From positions 1-54,090 of the forward strand of contig SFFY01000027.1 of the NCBI GenBank assembly GCA_004556745.1: a stretch of DNA of 54,090 nucleotides, written 5' to 3'. Position numbers and translations under genes: made by a program. This DNA comes from Bacteroidales bacterium (lineage in GTDB: Bacteria > Bacteroidota > Bacteroidia > Bacteroidales > Bacteroidaceae). Of the stretch, positions 25,573 to 33,666 are shown piece after piece. The stretch's first letter is position 1; every line of letters starts with the position of its first letter. Under the pieces are notes generated by a model, which saw only the letters and a program-made list of their open reading frames with translations, was not told the origin of the DNA and did no database searches.

Positions 25573-27732
25573 TTATTTATCTTCTTCCTGTTCCTTTTCA
25601 AAGGCTTCTACGAGCTTGTTCTGGATATCGCCAGGCACGAGTTCGTAGCTGGCGAACTTCATGATGAACGAAGCGCGGCCGCCCGTAAGCGAGCTGAGCG
25701 TGGTGGAATAAGAAGACATTTCCTTCAAAGGCACTTTGGCCTGCAGCTTCTCGTAGCCGTTTTCGCTGCTCATGCCGACAATCATGCCGCGACGGCCTTG
25801 CAGGTCGCTCATCACGTCGCCCATCTTCTCGGCAGGCACGAATACCTCCACATCGTAAATCGGTTCGAGGATCTTCGGACCGGCTTCTTTGAAGGCCTGA
25901 CTGAATGCGTTGCGGCCGGCGAGCATGAAGCTCACTTCGTTGGAGTCTACCGGGTGCATCTTGCCGTCGTAGACAATGACGCGCACGTCGCGGGCGTAGC
26001 TGCCGGTGAGCGGGCCTTGCTCCATGCGGCTCATGATGCCTTTAAGGATGGCGGGCATGAAGCGCGTGTCGATGGCACCGCCCACAACGGAGTTGATAAA
26101 CACGAGCTTGCCGCCCCATTCCAAGGGAATTTCCTCCTTGCCCTTCATGGCAATGCGGATTTCCTGGTTGCCGAACTTGTAGACCGTGGGATCGGGCATT
26201 CCGTCGGAGTAAGGCTCAACGATGAGGTGTACCTCACCGAACTGTCCTGCACCGCCGCTCTGCTTCTTGTGGCGATAGTCGGCGCGGGCTGCCTTGGTGA
26301 TGGTTTCGCGATAAGGAATGCGCTGCTCGTAAAACTCTACGGCAATCTTATCAAGGTTTTCCAGACGCCATTTCAGCGTGCGGAGGTGGAACTCGCCCTG
26401 ACCGTGCACGAGGATTTGGCGCAATTCCTTGCTCTGCTCCACTTCCCACGTGGGATCTTCCTGACGCATGCGGTTCAATGCCGCCATCATCTTTTCTGTG
26501 TCGGCTTCGTTCACCGCCTTAATGGCGCGGGTGTACTTGGGGTTGGGGTATTTGATAAAGTTGAAGCGGTTCTCGCAATCTTTGCCGTTGAGCGTGTTGC
26601 CGGTGCGCACGTCCTTGAGTTTTACGGTGCAACCGATGTCGCCTGCCTCGAGCTGCTCTACCTTTTCGCGGTTTGCACCGGCGCATACGAAGATTTGCGC
26701 CATGCGTTCGCGCGAGCCGCGGTCGGCGTTGAGCAGGTCGTCGCCCTCGTGGAGCGTGCCGCTCATCACCTTGAAGTATTGCACCTCGCCGATGTGCGGT
26801 TCAACGCCCGTCTTGAAGAAGTAAATGCTCGTGGGTCCTGCTGCGTCGGTGGGCACTTCCACGCCGCGCGTGTTGTGAACTGCGGGCATTTCGTCGACAA
26901 ATGGCACAACGTTGCCAAGGAATTCCATGAGGCGGCCGACGCCCATATTCTTCGTGGCGCACACGCAGAACACGGGGAAGATGCTGCGCGTCACCATGCC
27001 CTTGCGGATGCCTTCGCGCATTTCGTCCTCGGTGAGCTGTTCGGTTTCGAAGAACTTCTCCATCAGTCCCTCGTCGTTTTCGGCGGCAGCCTCAACGAGC
27101 GTGCGGTGCATCTCCTGCGCCTTATCCATTTCCTCGGCGGGAATGTCCTCGATGGTGGGCTCGCCGCCATCGGGACCCCACGTGAGTTTCTTCATCAGGA
27201 TGACGTCGATGAGAGAGTTGAAGTCTGCGCCGGTCTTCACGGGGTACTGCACAGGCACGACCTTTGTACCGTAGTTGGCCGTAAGGTCTTCGAGGATTTT
27301 ATCGTAGTCGCAGTTATCGCTGTCGAGCTGGTTCACGAGGAAGATAACCGGCTTGGCCAGCTTCTCCGTGTAGCGGAAGTGGTTTTGCGTGCCTACCTCC
27401 GGACCGAACTGGCCATTGATAAGCAGCACGGCTGTATCGGTGACGTTCAGCGCGGTCATGGCTGCGCCCACAAAGTCGTCAGAACCCGGGCAGTCGATAA
27501 TGTTGAGCTTCTTGCCCATCCATTCAACGTGGAACACGGTAGAGAATACGGAGTAGCCGTAATCCTGTTCTACGGGGAAGTAGTCGGAAACGGTGTTCTT
27601 TGCAGTAATTCTGCCGCGGCGCTTGATCAGTCCGCTTTCAAAGAGAAGGGCTTCCGTAAGGGTGGTTTTACCTGAACCGTCGTTGCCGAGCAGCGCGATG
27701 TTCTTGATTTCGTGGGAATTGTAGACTTTCAT
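25573..27732 (-). CDS. EF-G-like translational GTPase (second fusA-type paralogue)
   Basis: The 719-residue protein has the five-domain EF-G layout but diverged GTPase motifs: G1 GNDGSGKTTL, G3 DCPGSDDF (EF-G has DTPGH) and G4 NQLDSD (EF-G has NKxD). The catalytic His of DTPGH is replaced by Ser. Domain IV carries YRHKKQSGGAGQFGEVH. This fits the EF-G2/FusA2-like group common in Bacteroidales, whose role differs from the main EF-G; ribosome recycling, stress translation or a GTP-hydrolysis-independent function are possible. Start at 27732 gives MKVYNSHEIKNIALLG; an ATG five codons earlier is possible. Confidence 0.88.
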   Translation of the reverse strand: MKVYNSHEIKNIALLGNDGSGKTTLTEALLFESGLIKRRGRITAKNTVSDYFPVEQDYGYSVFSTVFHVEWMGKKLNIIDCPGSDDFVGAAMTALNVTDTAVLLINGQFGPEVGTQNHFRYTEKLAKPVIFLVNQLDSDNCDYDKILEDLTANYGTKVVPVQYPVKTGADFNSLIDVILMKKLTWGPDGGEPTIEDIPAEEMDKAQEMHRTLVEAAAENDEGLMEKFFETEQLTEDEMREGIRKGMVTRSIFPVFCVCATKNMGVGRLMEFLGNVVPFVDEMPAVHNTRGVEVPTDAAGPTSIYFFKTGVEPHIGEVQYFKVMSGTLHEGDDLLNADRGSRERMAQIFVCAGANREKVEQLEAGDIGCTVKLKDVRTGNTLNGKDCENRFNFIKYPNPKYTRAIKAVNEADTEKMMAALNRMRQEDPTWEVEQSKELRQILVHGQGEFHLRTLKWRLENLDKIAVEFYEQRIPYRETITKAARADYRHKKQSGGAGQFGEVHLIVEPYSDGMPDPTVYKFGNQEIRIAMKGKEEIPLEWGGKLVFINSVVGGAIDTRFMPAILKGIMSRMEQGPLTGSYARDVRVIVYDGKMHPVDSNEVSFMLAGRNAFSQAFKEAGPKILEPIYDVEVFVPAEKMGDVMSDLQGRRGMIVGMSSENGYEKLQAKVPLKEMSSYSTTLSSLTGGRASFIMKFASYELVPGDIQNKLVEAFEKEQEEDK

Positions 27733-27931
27733 GTCAATTATAAACAATTAAGGTTAGAGGTTGTAGGGCAAAAAACAAGCGTTTTGCCCCGTGCTTTTCA
27801 TTTTCGGGCTGCAAAATACGCAGAAAATCGGAAAACAGCAAATTTTTTGCGCGAAAAGTGCAAGTATCTGCCGTTAGAGTGGCGTTTTTGAGGAATTAAG
27901 CCACAGCATATCTTATACAATAATTCTTTAC

Positions 27932-30005
27932 TCAAGAAATCTCCGAAAAGCTTTGCTGGGATTTCTTGAAGAACTTGAGCTGCTGCCAAGCCACGGCGTT
28001 CTGCGGCAGGCGTTCCTCGGGGTCCTGCTCGAGCAGGGCGGCAGCCGTGTCGCGGGCGGCGGCCATGAGGTCGGTATCGCGTACAAGGTTGGCAATTTTT
28101 AGGTCGAAGGGCATACCGCTCTGCTGCGTGCCATCCATATCGCCGGGACCGCGCAGACGCATGTCTTCTTCGGCAATCACAAATCCGTCGGTGCTCTCCA
28201 CCATCACCGCCATGCGCCGCCGCGCACTGTCGGTGAGTTTGCTATCCGTCATCAAAATGCAATAAGCCTTGTCGGAGCCGCGCCCCACCCTGCCGCGCAA
28301 CTGATGCAACTGCGATAAGCCGAAGCGGTCGGCGTTTTCTATCACCATCACCGAGGCGTTGGGCACATTCACCCCCACTTCAATCACCGTGGTCGCCACA
28401 AGGATATTCAGTTCGCGGCGCTTGAAGGCCTGCATCACGGCATCTTTGTCCGCCGGCTTCATGCGCCCGTGCACTTTGCCTATCTTAAATGTCGGGAACA
28501 CGTCGCAAAGATTGTTGTAGCCCGTTTCGAGGTCCTGCAAATTGCTTTCTTCGCTGCCCTCAATCAGGGGAAACACCACGTAGACCTGCCGTCCCGCCGC
28601 CAGTTCGCGCATCATGCCCGTGTACATATAGCCGCGCTCTCGCTGTGTGTAGTGAATGGTCTGAATCGGTTTGCGCCCGGGCGGCAGCGCGTCGATGACC
28701 GACACGTCGAGGTCGCCGTAGACCGTCATGGCGAGCGTGCGCGGAATGGGTGTGGCGGTCATCACGAGCACGTGCGGCGGGCGCACATTCTTCTCCCACA
28801 GCGCGGCGCGTTGCTTCACGCCGAAGCGGTGCTGTTCGTCGATGACCACGAAACCGAGGTTGAGGAAGCGCACCGAAGGTTCGATGAGGGCGTGCGTGCC
28901 CACGAGGATATGGATTGTGCCGTCGGCGATGCCCTGCATGATTTCCTTGCGCGCCTTGCCTTTCACGCTGCCCGTGAGGAGTTCCACGGTGACAGGCAGG
29001 TCGGCAAGCTGTTCCCTGATGGTGGCAAAGTGCTGTTCGGCAAGTATTTCGGTGGGTGCCATGATGCACGCCTGAAAACCGTTGTCGAGGGCGAGGAGGC
29101 AGCACAGCAATGCCACGATCGTCTTGCCGCAGCCCACGTCGCCTTGCAGGAGGCGGTTCATCTGTCGCCCGCTCCCCACGTCGCGGCGGATTTCGCGGAT
29201 AACGCGCTTCTGCGCCTCGGTGAGTTCAAAGGGCAGGCAGGTGTTGTAGAACTGCATGAAGCGTTCGCCCACTTTTTGGAATATGTAGCCTTCGTTGTCG
29301 CGCCGCCTGCCTGCCGCCGAGCGCAGGATATCGAGTTGGAGATAGAAGAGTTCTTCAAATTTGAGGCGGTGAATGGCGGGCGGAAGGGCAAGCGAGGTTT
29401 CCGGGTGGTGCACCGTGGTGCTGGGCGATGACGTGGGCGGGCAGGGTTTCTTCGATACTGCCCGGGGGAAGGGTTTCCAAGAGGTTTTGCACCCACTGGC
29501 CGAGGCGGCGCGAGTCCACTCCGGCGCGCTTCATGCGCTCGGAGGTGTGGTAGTAGGGCATCAGGCCGCCCGGTTCTGCCTGCATCTTGGCGCAATCTTC
29601 CATTTCGGGGTGGGCTATGGAGATTTGCCCGTTCCAAAAGTTGGGTTTGCCGAGAATGAGGTAGGTTTTGTCGTAGCGGAGGCTGTCTTCGAGGCTTTTT
29701 GTGGCGTTGAACCATATCAGGGTGAGATAGCCCGTGCCGTCGCTGAATATGGCTTTAAGCCTCTTCTTCCTGCCGATGCCCTCCGTTTCGATGTCCACGA
29801 TGCTGCCGCGCAACTGCACGTAGGGCATGCCCTCTTTGAGCGTGCGTATGGTGTGTATCTCGCTGCGGTCGATATATTTATAGGGAAAGGTGTAGAGCAG
29901 GTCGCGGAAGGTGTGTGCGTTCAAGTCTTCCGCGAGGATTTTTGCACGCACAGGGCCTACGCCTTTCAGGTATTTGATATCGGTGAGGAGGGAATTGGCA
30001 GGCAT
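27932..30005 (-). pseudogene. recG: ATP-dependent DNA helicase RecG, disrupted by a ~29-nt internal deletion
   Basis: RecG remodels stalled forks and Holliday junctions. The first 190 codons (from 30005, MPANSLLTDIKYLKGVGPVRA) encode the wedge domain and read well to LPAHVIAQH. The second part, in another frame from about 29413, resumes at VHHPETSLALPPAIHRLKFEEL and carries an intact helicase: GDVGCGKTIVALL, VIDEQHRFGVKQR, TATPIPRTLAMT, QLHQLRGRVGRG. Family members have about 11 residues (NLMPxREALxx) where this sequence has only 4 nt, so about 29 nt are missing. The junction carries GCACCAC twice, 10 bp apart. The frame change at about 29410-29420 would end translation after 216 residues. 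Deletion or assembly error cannot be told apart here. Confidence 0.85.
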
Positions 30006-30083
30006 ATTCAGTAAACCAGTTGGTTGAATTAAGTGCGAATTATTTTTTTGCTAAATACATAGTGTTATTATAACCTGCGCGTC

Positions 30084-30496
30084 GGGCGTATGTAATACGC
30101 CCCGTTGTCTCTGTTGTCGTCATATTTTTAGCGCATTATTTGTCAAACTCTTAGTTGTATCTTGTTGTCTATGATGCCGTTTTTATTTTTACGACAACTA
30201 GGACAACTTTTGAAAACTTTATTTTTGTGTTGCCGTTTTTCATTATGACGACAACTGGGACAACTTTTAGACAACTTGCAGTTGTCTTTCTTGCGCGGCA
30301 GGCGTATAAAATACGCCCCGTTGTCTCCGTTGTCGTCATAATTAGCGCATAATTATTTGACTCGGAGTTGTCTCTTGTTGTCTATGTTGTCGTTTTTATT
30401 TTTACGACAACTAGGACAACTTTTGACAACTTTATTTTTGTGTTGCCGTATATTTATGACGACAACAGGGACAACTCTTGACAACTTTCAGTTGTC
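30084..30496. repeat. Family C locus 1: two tandem ~210-bp GTTGTC-rich units
   Basis: Two copies in tandem, marked by GACAAC-TTGCA-GTTGTC (30270-30286) and GACAAC-TTTCA-GTTGTC (30480-30496), 210 bp apart. Each unit has many GTTGTC/GACAAC hexamers, an inverted pair GTTGTCGT...ACGACAAC around an A/T stretch, and a GGGCGTAT...ATACGCCC dyad at one edge. It fills the gap between recG and the DJ-1 gene. On the minus strand it lies just after the DJ-1 terminator, with the GACAAC hairpin nearest to that gene. No gene is seen from 30006 to 30544. Confidence 0.85.
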
Positions 30497-30544
30497 TTTT
30501 TGTGCGGCGGGCGGATTACTCATTCAGCCAACGGATAATACTGT

Positions 30545-30576
30545 AAATAAAACTGCCCCGCCGGCATGGCGGGGCA
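30545..30576 (-). terminator. Terminator of the pdxJ-DJ-1 transcript
   Basis: A perfect 9-bp GC stem (TGCCCCGCC / GGCGGGGCA, 5-nt loop) is followed on the minus strand by GTTTTATTT. It lies about 30 bp past the stop of the DJ-1 family gene. Confidence 0.8.
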
Positions 30577-30604
30577 ACCGTTGTTTATATCGAGCGGGAA
30601 ATCG

Positions 30605-31156
30605 TTACAACTTCTTATACTGCATAGCGCGGCGCGCCTCTTCCACCTTTTCGTTGCCCACGAGGCGGCGGGCAATGGTGAAGGCAAAGGCTTCGGCGGC
30701 GGCAGGGCCGCAGGCAGTAATCACGTTCTCGTCTTCCACCACCATTTCGCCCGGCAGATGCTTCGCGCCGTGCATGTGGGGTTCAAATCCGGGGTAGCAC
30801 GTGGCTTCTTTGCCTTTCAATACACCGGCTTCGCCCAGCACCATGGGAGCGGCGCAGATGGCAGCGAGCAGCGTGCCCTTGTGATTGTGCTGTACGAGCG
30901 CCTGGCGCAGGAGGTCGCAGTTGAGCAGGGTCTTGGCGGCGGGCATTCCGCCGGGCAGCACCAATGCCTGGGCGTTTTCCACCACGTTCTTACGGAACAG
31001 GCCGTCCACTTTAAGAATTAAGCCGTGGCCGCCAATCACGACACGCTTGCCGGTAATGCTCAGCAGCTTTACTTCGAGGCCGCAACGCTGCAACACGTCA
31101 AACGCCGTAATGGTTTCCATCTCTTCAAAACCATCTGCTAAAAATAGATATACCAT
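30605..31156 (-). CDS. DJ-1/PfpI family protein (YajL-like)
   Basis: The 183-residue protein starts MVYLFLADGFEEMETI with the conserved Glu-rich loop, and has the nucleophile elbow AAICAAPMVLGEAG (Cys about 101) and CYPGFE. This matches DJ-1/YajL/ThiJ proteins, reported as glyoxalases, protein deglycases or redox chaperones acting on electrophile stress in the cytoplasm; the true substrate is debated. It starts 46 bp past the pdxJ stop and probably forms a two-gene operon with it. Both deal with reactive carbonyl chemistry, but any functional link is inference. Confidence 0.93.
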   Translation of the reverse strand: MVYLFLADGFEEMETITAFDVLQRCGLEVKLLSITGKRVVIGGHGLILKVDGLFRKNVVENAQALVLPGGMPAAKTLLNCDLLRQALVQHNHKGTLLAAICAAPMVLGEAGVLKGKEATCYPGFEPHMHGAKHLPGEMVVEDENVITACGPAAAEAFAFTIARRLVGNEKVEEARRAMQYKKL

Positions 31157-31202
31157 TTGTTGTAACTTAGTTTTAGTTGAGTGTATATATAATATTGTGT
31201 GT

Positions 31203-31925
31203 TCAAATTTTGTTCTTGATGCAGAGCAGGTATTGCCTGATGGTTTCTTCGATGCCGAGATAAAGGGCGTCGGAAATCAAGGCGTGGCCGATGCTCACCT
31301 CGTCGAGGCAGGGCAAGGCCTGATGGAAATATGCCAAGTTCTGCAAACTCAAATCGTGCCCCGCATTCACGCCGAGCCCAATCCTGCGGCTGTGTTCGGC
31401 TGTTTCTACAAACGGGCGCACGGCTACGGCTCGGCCAGTGGCATAAGCGGCGGCATAAGGTTCTGTATAGAGTTCGATGCGGTCTGCCCCGGCCTGTTTG
31501 GCATAGTCTGCCATTTCGGGCAGGGCATCGATGAAGATGCTGGTGCGAATGCCCGCTTCGCGGAAACGAGCCGTCACATCGGTAAGGAAGGAAAGGTTGG
31601 CCTTTGTGTCCCAGCCGTGGTTGGACGTAAGTTGTTCGGGACTGTCGGGCACGAGCGTCACTTGCGTCGGCTTCACTTCCATTACCAGTTGGCAAAACTC
31701 CTCCGACGGATAGCCTTCAATATTAAATTCTGTGGAAAGAAGGGGTTTCAACGCCCTTACATCGGCTCGCCTGATGTGCCGCTCGTCGGGACGGGGGTGA
31801 ACCGTAATGCCCTGTGCGCCAAACTTCTCACAATCGAGCGCAAACTGCACCACGTTAGGCGTATCACCGCCCCGGGCATTGCGCAGCGTGGCAACTTTGT
31901 TGATATTGACGCTCAGTTTTGTCAT
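31203..31925 (-). CDS. pdxJ: Pyridoxine 5'-phosphate synthase
   Basis: The 240-residue TIM-barrel enzyme condenses 3-amino-2-oxopropyl phosphate with 1-deoxyxylulose 5-phosphate to give PNP. Start at 31925 gives MTKLSVNINKVATLRNARGG, where NxNKVATLRNAR binds the substrate phosphate. Other motifs are ITVHPRPDERHIRRADV (active-site His and Arg), TEFNIEGYPS, TLVPDSPEQLTSNHGWD and GVNAGHDLSLQNL. It shows that the cell uses the DXP-dependent vitamin B6 route. A -7 box is 45 bp upstream. Confidence 0.96.
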   Translation of the reverse strand: MTKLSVNINKVATLRNARGGDTPNVVQFALDCEKFGAQGITVHPRPDERHIRRADVRALKPLLSTEFNIEGYPSEEFCQLVMEVKPTQVTLVPDSPEQLTSNHGWDTKANLSFLTDVTARFREAGIRTSIFIDALPEMADYAKQAGADRIELYTEPYAAAYATGRAVAVRPFVETAEHSRRIGLGVNAGHDLSLQNLAYFHQALPCLDEVSIGHALISDALYLGIEETIRQYLLCIKNKI

Positions 31926-31967
31926 TTTCTCGGCGAGCATTTGATAAGGTCCTTGGTTTACAAAATG

Positions 31968-31975
31968 CAAAATTA
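31968..31975 (-). promoter_or_regulatory. -7 box of pdxJ
   Basis: TAATTTTG on the minus strand fits TAnnTTTG about 43 bp before the pdxJ start. A -33 TTTG is not clear. Confidence 0.55.
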
Positions 31976-32194
31976 GCAAAAATCCCCATATACCCTATAT
32001 AACACTTGCGATTTTAGCAATAATTATGATATTAATACTGATTATTTGATTTGAAATTATGCTTAGGCGGTTGTTTGAGAGTGACGGTTCTTTGCGAGAA
32101 GGTTATTCTCTAAATCTTACACCAGTTCAGAGTTTCTGTGTCACGCGCGGTCGATGCCTTCCCTCGTATAAGCCGCGCGTATCACGGAGATATT

Positions 32195-32360
32195 TTTTTC
32201 TTTCTTGCTGAAAGTTTTTCTTTTCTGCTTGAAATTTTTTCCTATCCTATAAGATATTTTTTGTTACAAACTTTGTAACGCTTGTTACAAAGTTGCTAAC
32301 ACATGTTACAAACTTTGTAATACGTGTTACAAAGTTTGTAACAAAAAATTTCTGCGCACG
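32195..32360. repeat. Family A repeat, copy 3 (21-bp phased dyads)
   Basis: Core dyads begin at 32264, 32285, 32306 and 32327, again 21 bp apart. The second carries TTGCTAAC. The left arm is pyrimidine-rich (TTTTTCTTTCTTGCTGAAAG and similar units). The right arm is short and merges into the mltG terminator. It lies between mltG's 3' end and pdxJ's promoter. The rest of 31980-32195 holds no recognisable gene. Confidence 0.85.
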
Positions 32361-32403
32361 CCGTAAAAAATAAGCCCGAGATAGGAAAAAATATCTCGGG
32401 CTT
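32361..32403 (-). terminator. Terminator of mltG
   Basis: A perfect 12-bp stem AAGCCCGAGATA / TATCTCGGGCTT is followed on the minus strand by ATTTTTTACG. It abuts family A copy 3. Confidence 0.85.
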
Positions 32404-32454
32404 AGTAAAAAATTTCCGCCTCGAAATTTCGGGGCGGAAAGCAGTGAATGCTAT

Positions 32455-33480
32455 TTATTTGATGCCTCGGCTGTCGAGAGCTGCGGCGTAGCGGCGGGCG
32501 TTGGCGAGGTGTTCGGCGTAGGTGGCGGCAAAATTGTGGGTGCCGGAAAGGTCTTCTTTGGCACACATATATATATATGGGTGTCGGGCGTAGTTGAGCA
32601 CGCTTTCTACGGAAGATTTTGAAGGGAGGCAAATGGGTCCCGGCGGCAGCCCTTCAACGCGATACGTGTTATAGGGACTTTCCACGGCGAGATGCTCATG
32701 GAGAATGCGGCGCAGGTCGAAACGGCGCAGGGCAAACTTAACGGTGGGGTCGGCCTGAAGTTTCATGCCCTGACGCAGGCGATTGATGTACATGCCTGCC
32801 ACCATGGGTTTCTCTGCCTCGTTGGCCGTTTCCTGCTCTACGATGGAGGCGAGGGTGACAACCTCATAAGGCGACAGACCTGCCTCGCGGGCTTTAAGAA
32901 GCCGCGCATCGGTCCAAAAGCGTCGGTAATTCTTCTTCATCTTCCGCAGCACGGCAACCGGCTCGGCGGTCCAGAAAAATTCATACGTGTCGGGGATAAA
33001 GAGGCAAGGCAGCGTGGAGGTGTCTACATTGAATTCTTTCAACTGGGCCGTGTCTCTGAAAAGAGCCATCCACGCGGCGGAGTCGGTTTGCAGGTTGTCG
33101 CCGAGCTTGGCCGCCAAGGCTTCCACTGTGCGCAGCGAGGCGGGAATGACGAGCCGCACGGGCGTTTGCTGCCCGGCGCGGAGGCGGCGGAAGATGCGGT
33201 AGATGCTCGTGCCCGGCTCTATGTCGTAGCGGCCGGGGTGCACATGCTCGGCATAGCCGCTTACAGTCATGAAACTGCGCAGCCCGAGCACGGAGAGCGG
33301 TTCGCCGGCCGCGGCGGCCTTATGCAGCACGGAGTCGGGCGTGTCGTCGGCATCAACAAAGAGCGAAACGGTCTGTCCTGTGCGGTTGGCGGAGATAAAT
33401 CCCAGCGACACGCCGCCCGCCAAAAGTGCGAGGCAGAGCGCGGCGAGGACAATCAGTTGTTTTTTCTTATTCAAGGTCAT
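32455..33480 (-). CDS. mltG: Endolytic transglycosylase MltG (YceG family)
   Basis: The 341-residue protein has an N-terminal membrane anchor (LIVLAALCLALLAGGVSLGFI) and a LysM-like region. The YceG domain has IPDTYEFFW, VTLASIVEQETAN (catalytic Glu), MVAGMYINRLRQGMKLQADPTV, and the C-terminal SPYNTYRVEGLPPGPICLPS. MltG cleaves nascent glycan strands at the inner membrane and so sets the endpoint of peptidoglycan polymerisation. It appears monocistronic, with a -7 box about 45 bp upstream and its own terminator. Confidence 0.95.
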   Translation of the reverse strand: MTLNKKKQLIVLAALCLALLAGGVSLGFISANRTGQTVSLFVDADDTPDSVLHKAAAAGEPLSVLGLRSFMTVSGYAEHVHPGRYDIEPGTSIYRIFRRLRAGQQTPVRLVIPASLRTVEALAAKLGDNLQTDSAAWMALFRDTAQLKEFNVDTSTLPCLFIPDTYEFFWTAEPVAVLRKMKKNYRRFWTDARLLKAREAGLSPYEVVTLASIVEQETANEAEKPMVAGMYINRLRQGMKLQADPTVKFALRRFDLRRILHEHLAVESPYNTYRVEGLPPGPICLPSKSSVESVLNYARHPYIYMCAKEDLSGTHNFAATYAEHLANARRYAAALDSRGIK

Positions 33481-33521
33481 GTTTCATACGGCAAAGGGCG
33501 TGGTTGGCCACTTTTGCACCG

Positions 33522-33529
33522 CAAAAGTA
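33522..33529 (-). promoter_or_regulatory. -7 box of mltG
   Basis: TACTTTTG on the minus strand fits TAnnTTTG, about 45 bp before the mltG start; it is divergent from the acyl-CoA synthetase promoter. Confidence 0.5.
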
Positions 33530-33603
33530 CGCTTTTTTGCACGAAAATCGCTTTTGTGTGAATAAAACCCCGCTTTCAAGGCAGAAAATCTATATTTTAT
33601 TAC

Positions 33604-33611
33604 TACTTTTG
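33604..33611 (+). promoter_or_regulatory. -7 box of the acyl-CoA synthetase gene
   Basis: TACTTTTG fits TAnnTTTG, about 55 bp before the start at 33667. Confidence 0.55.
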
Positions 33612-33666
33612 CACAAAATCGCGCACAATGTGCGGCTTTTTTCGTTTATCTCATCCAAAACCTACG

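Noticed and set aside
29380..29450. Programmed frameshift in recG
   Set aside because: No slippery heptamer is present and a block of family residues is missing, which frameshifting would not restore.
30155..30797. Plus-strand open frames across family C locus 1
   Set aside because: They are leucine/phenylalanine-rich translations of GTTGTC repeats, differ between the two units and have no ribosome-binding site; likewise the frames at 35702-36745 opposite lptB.
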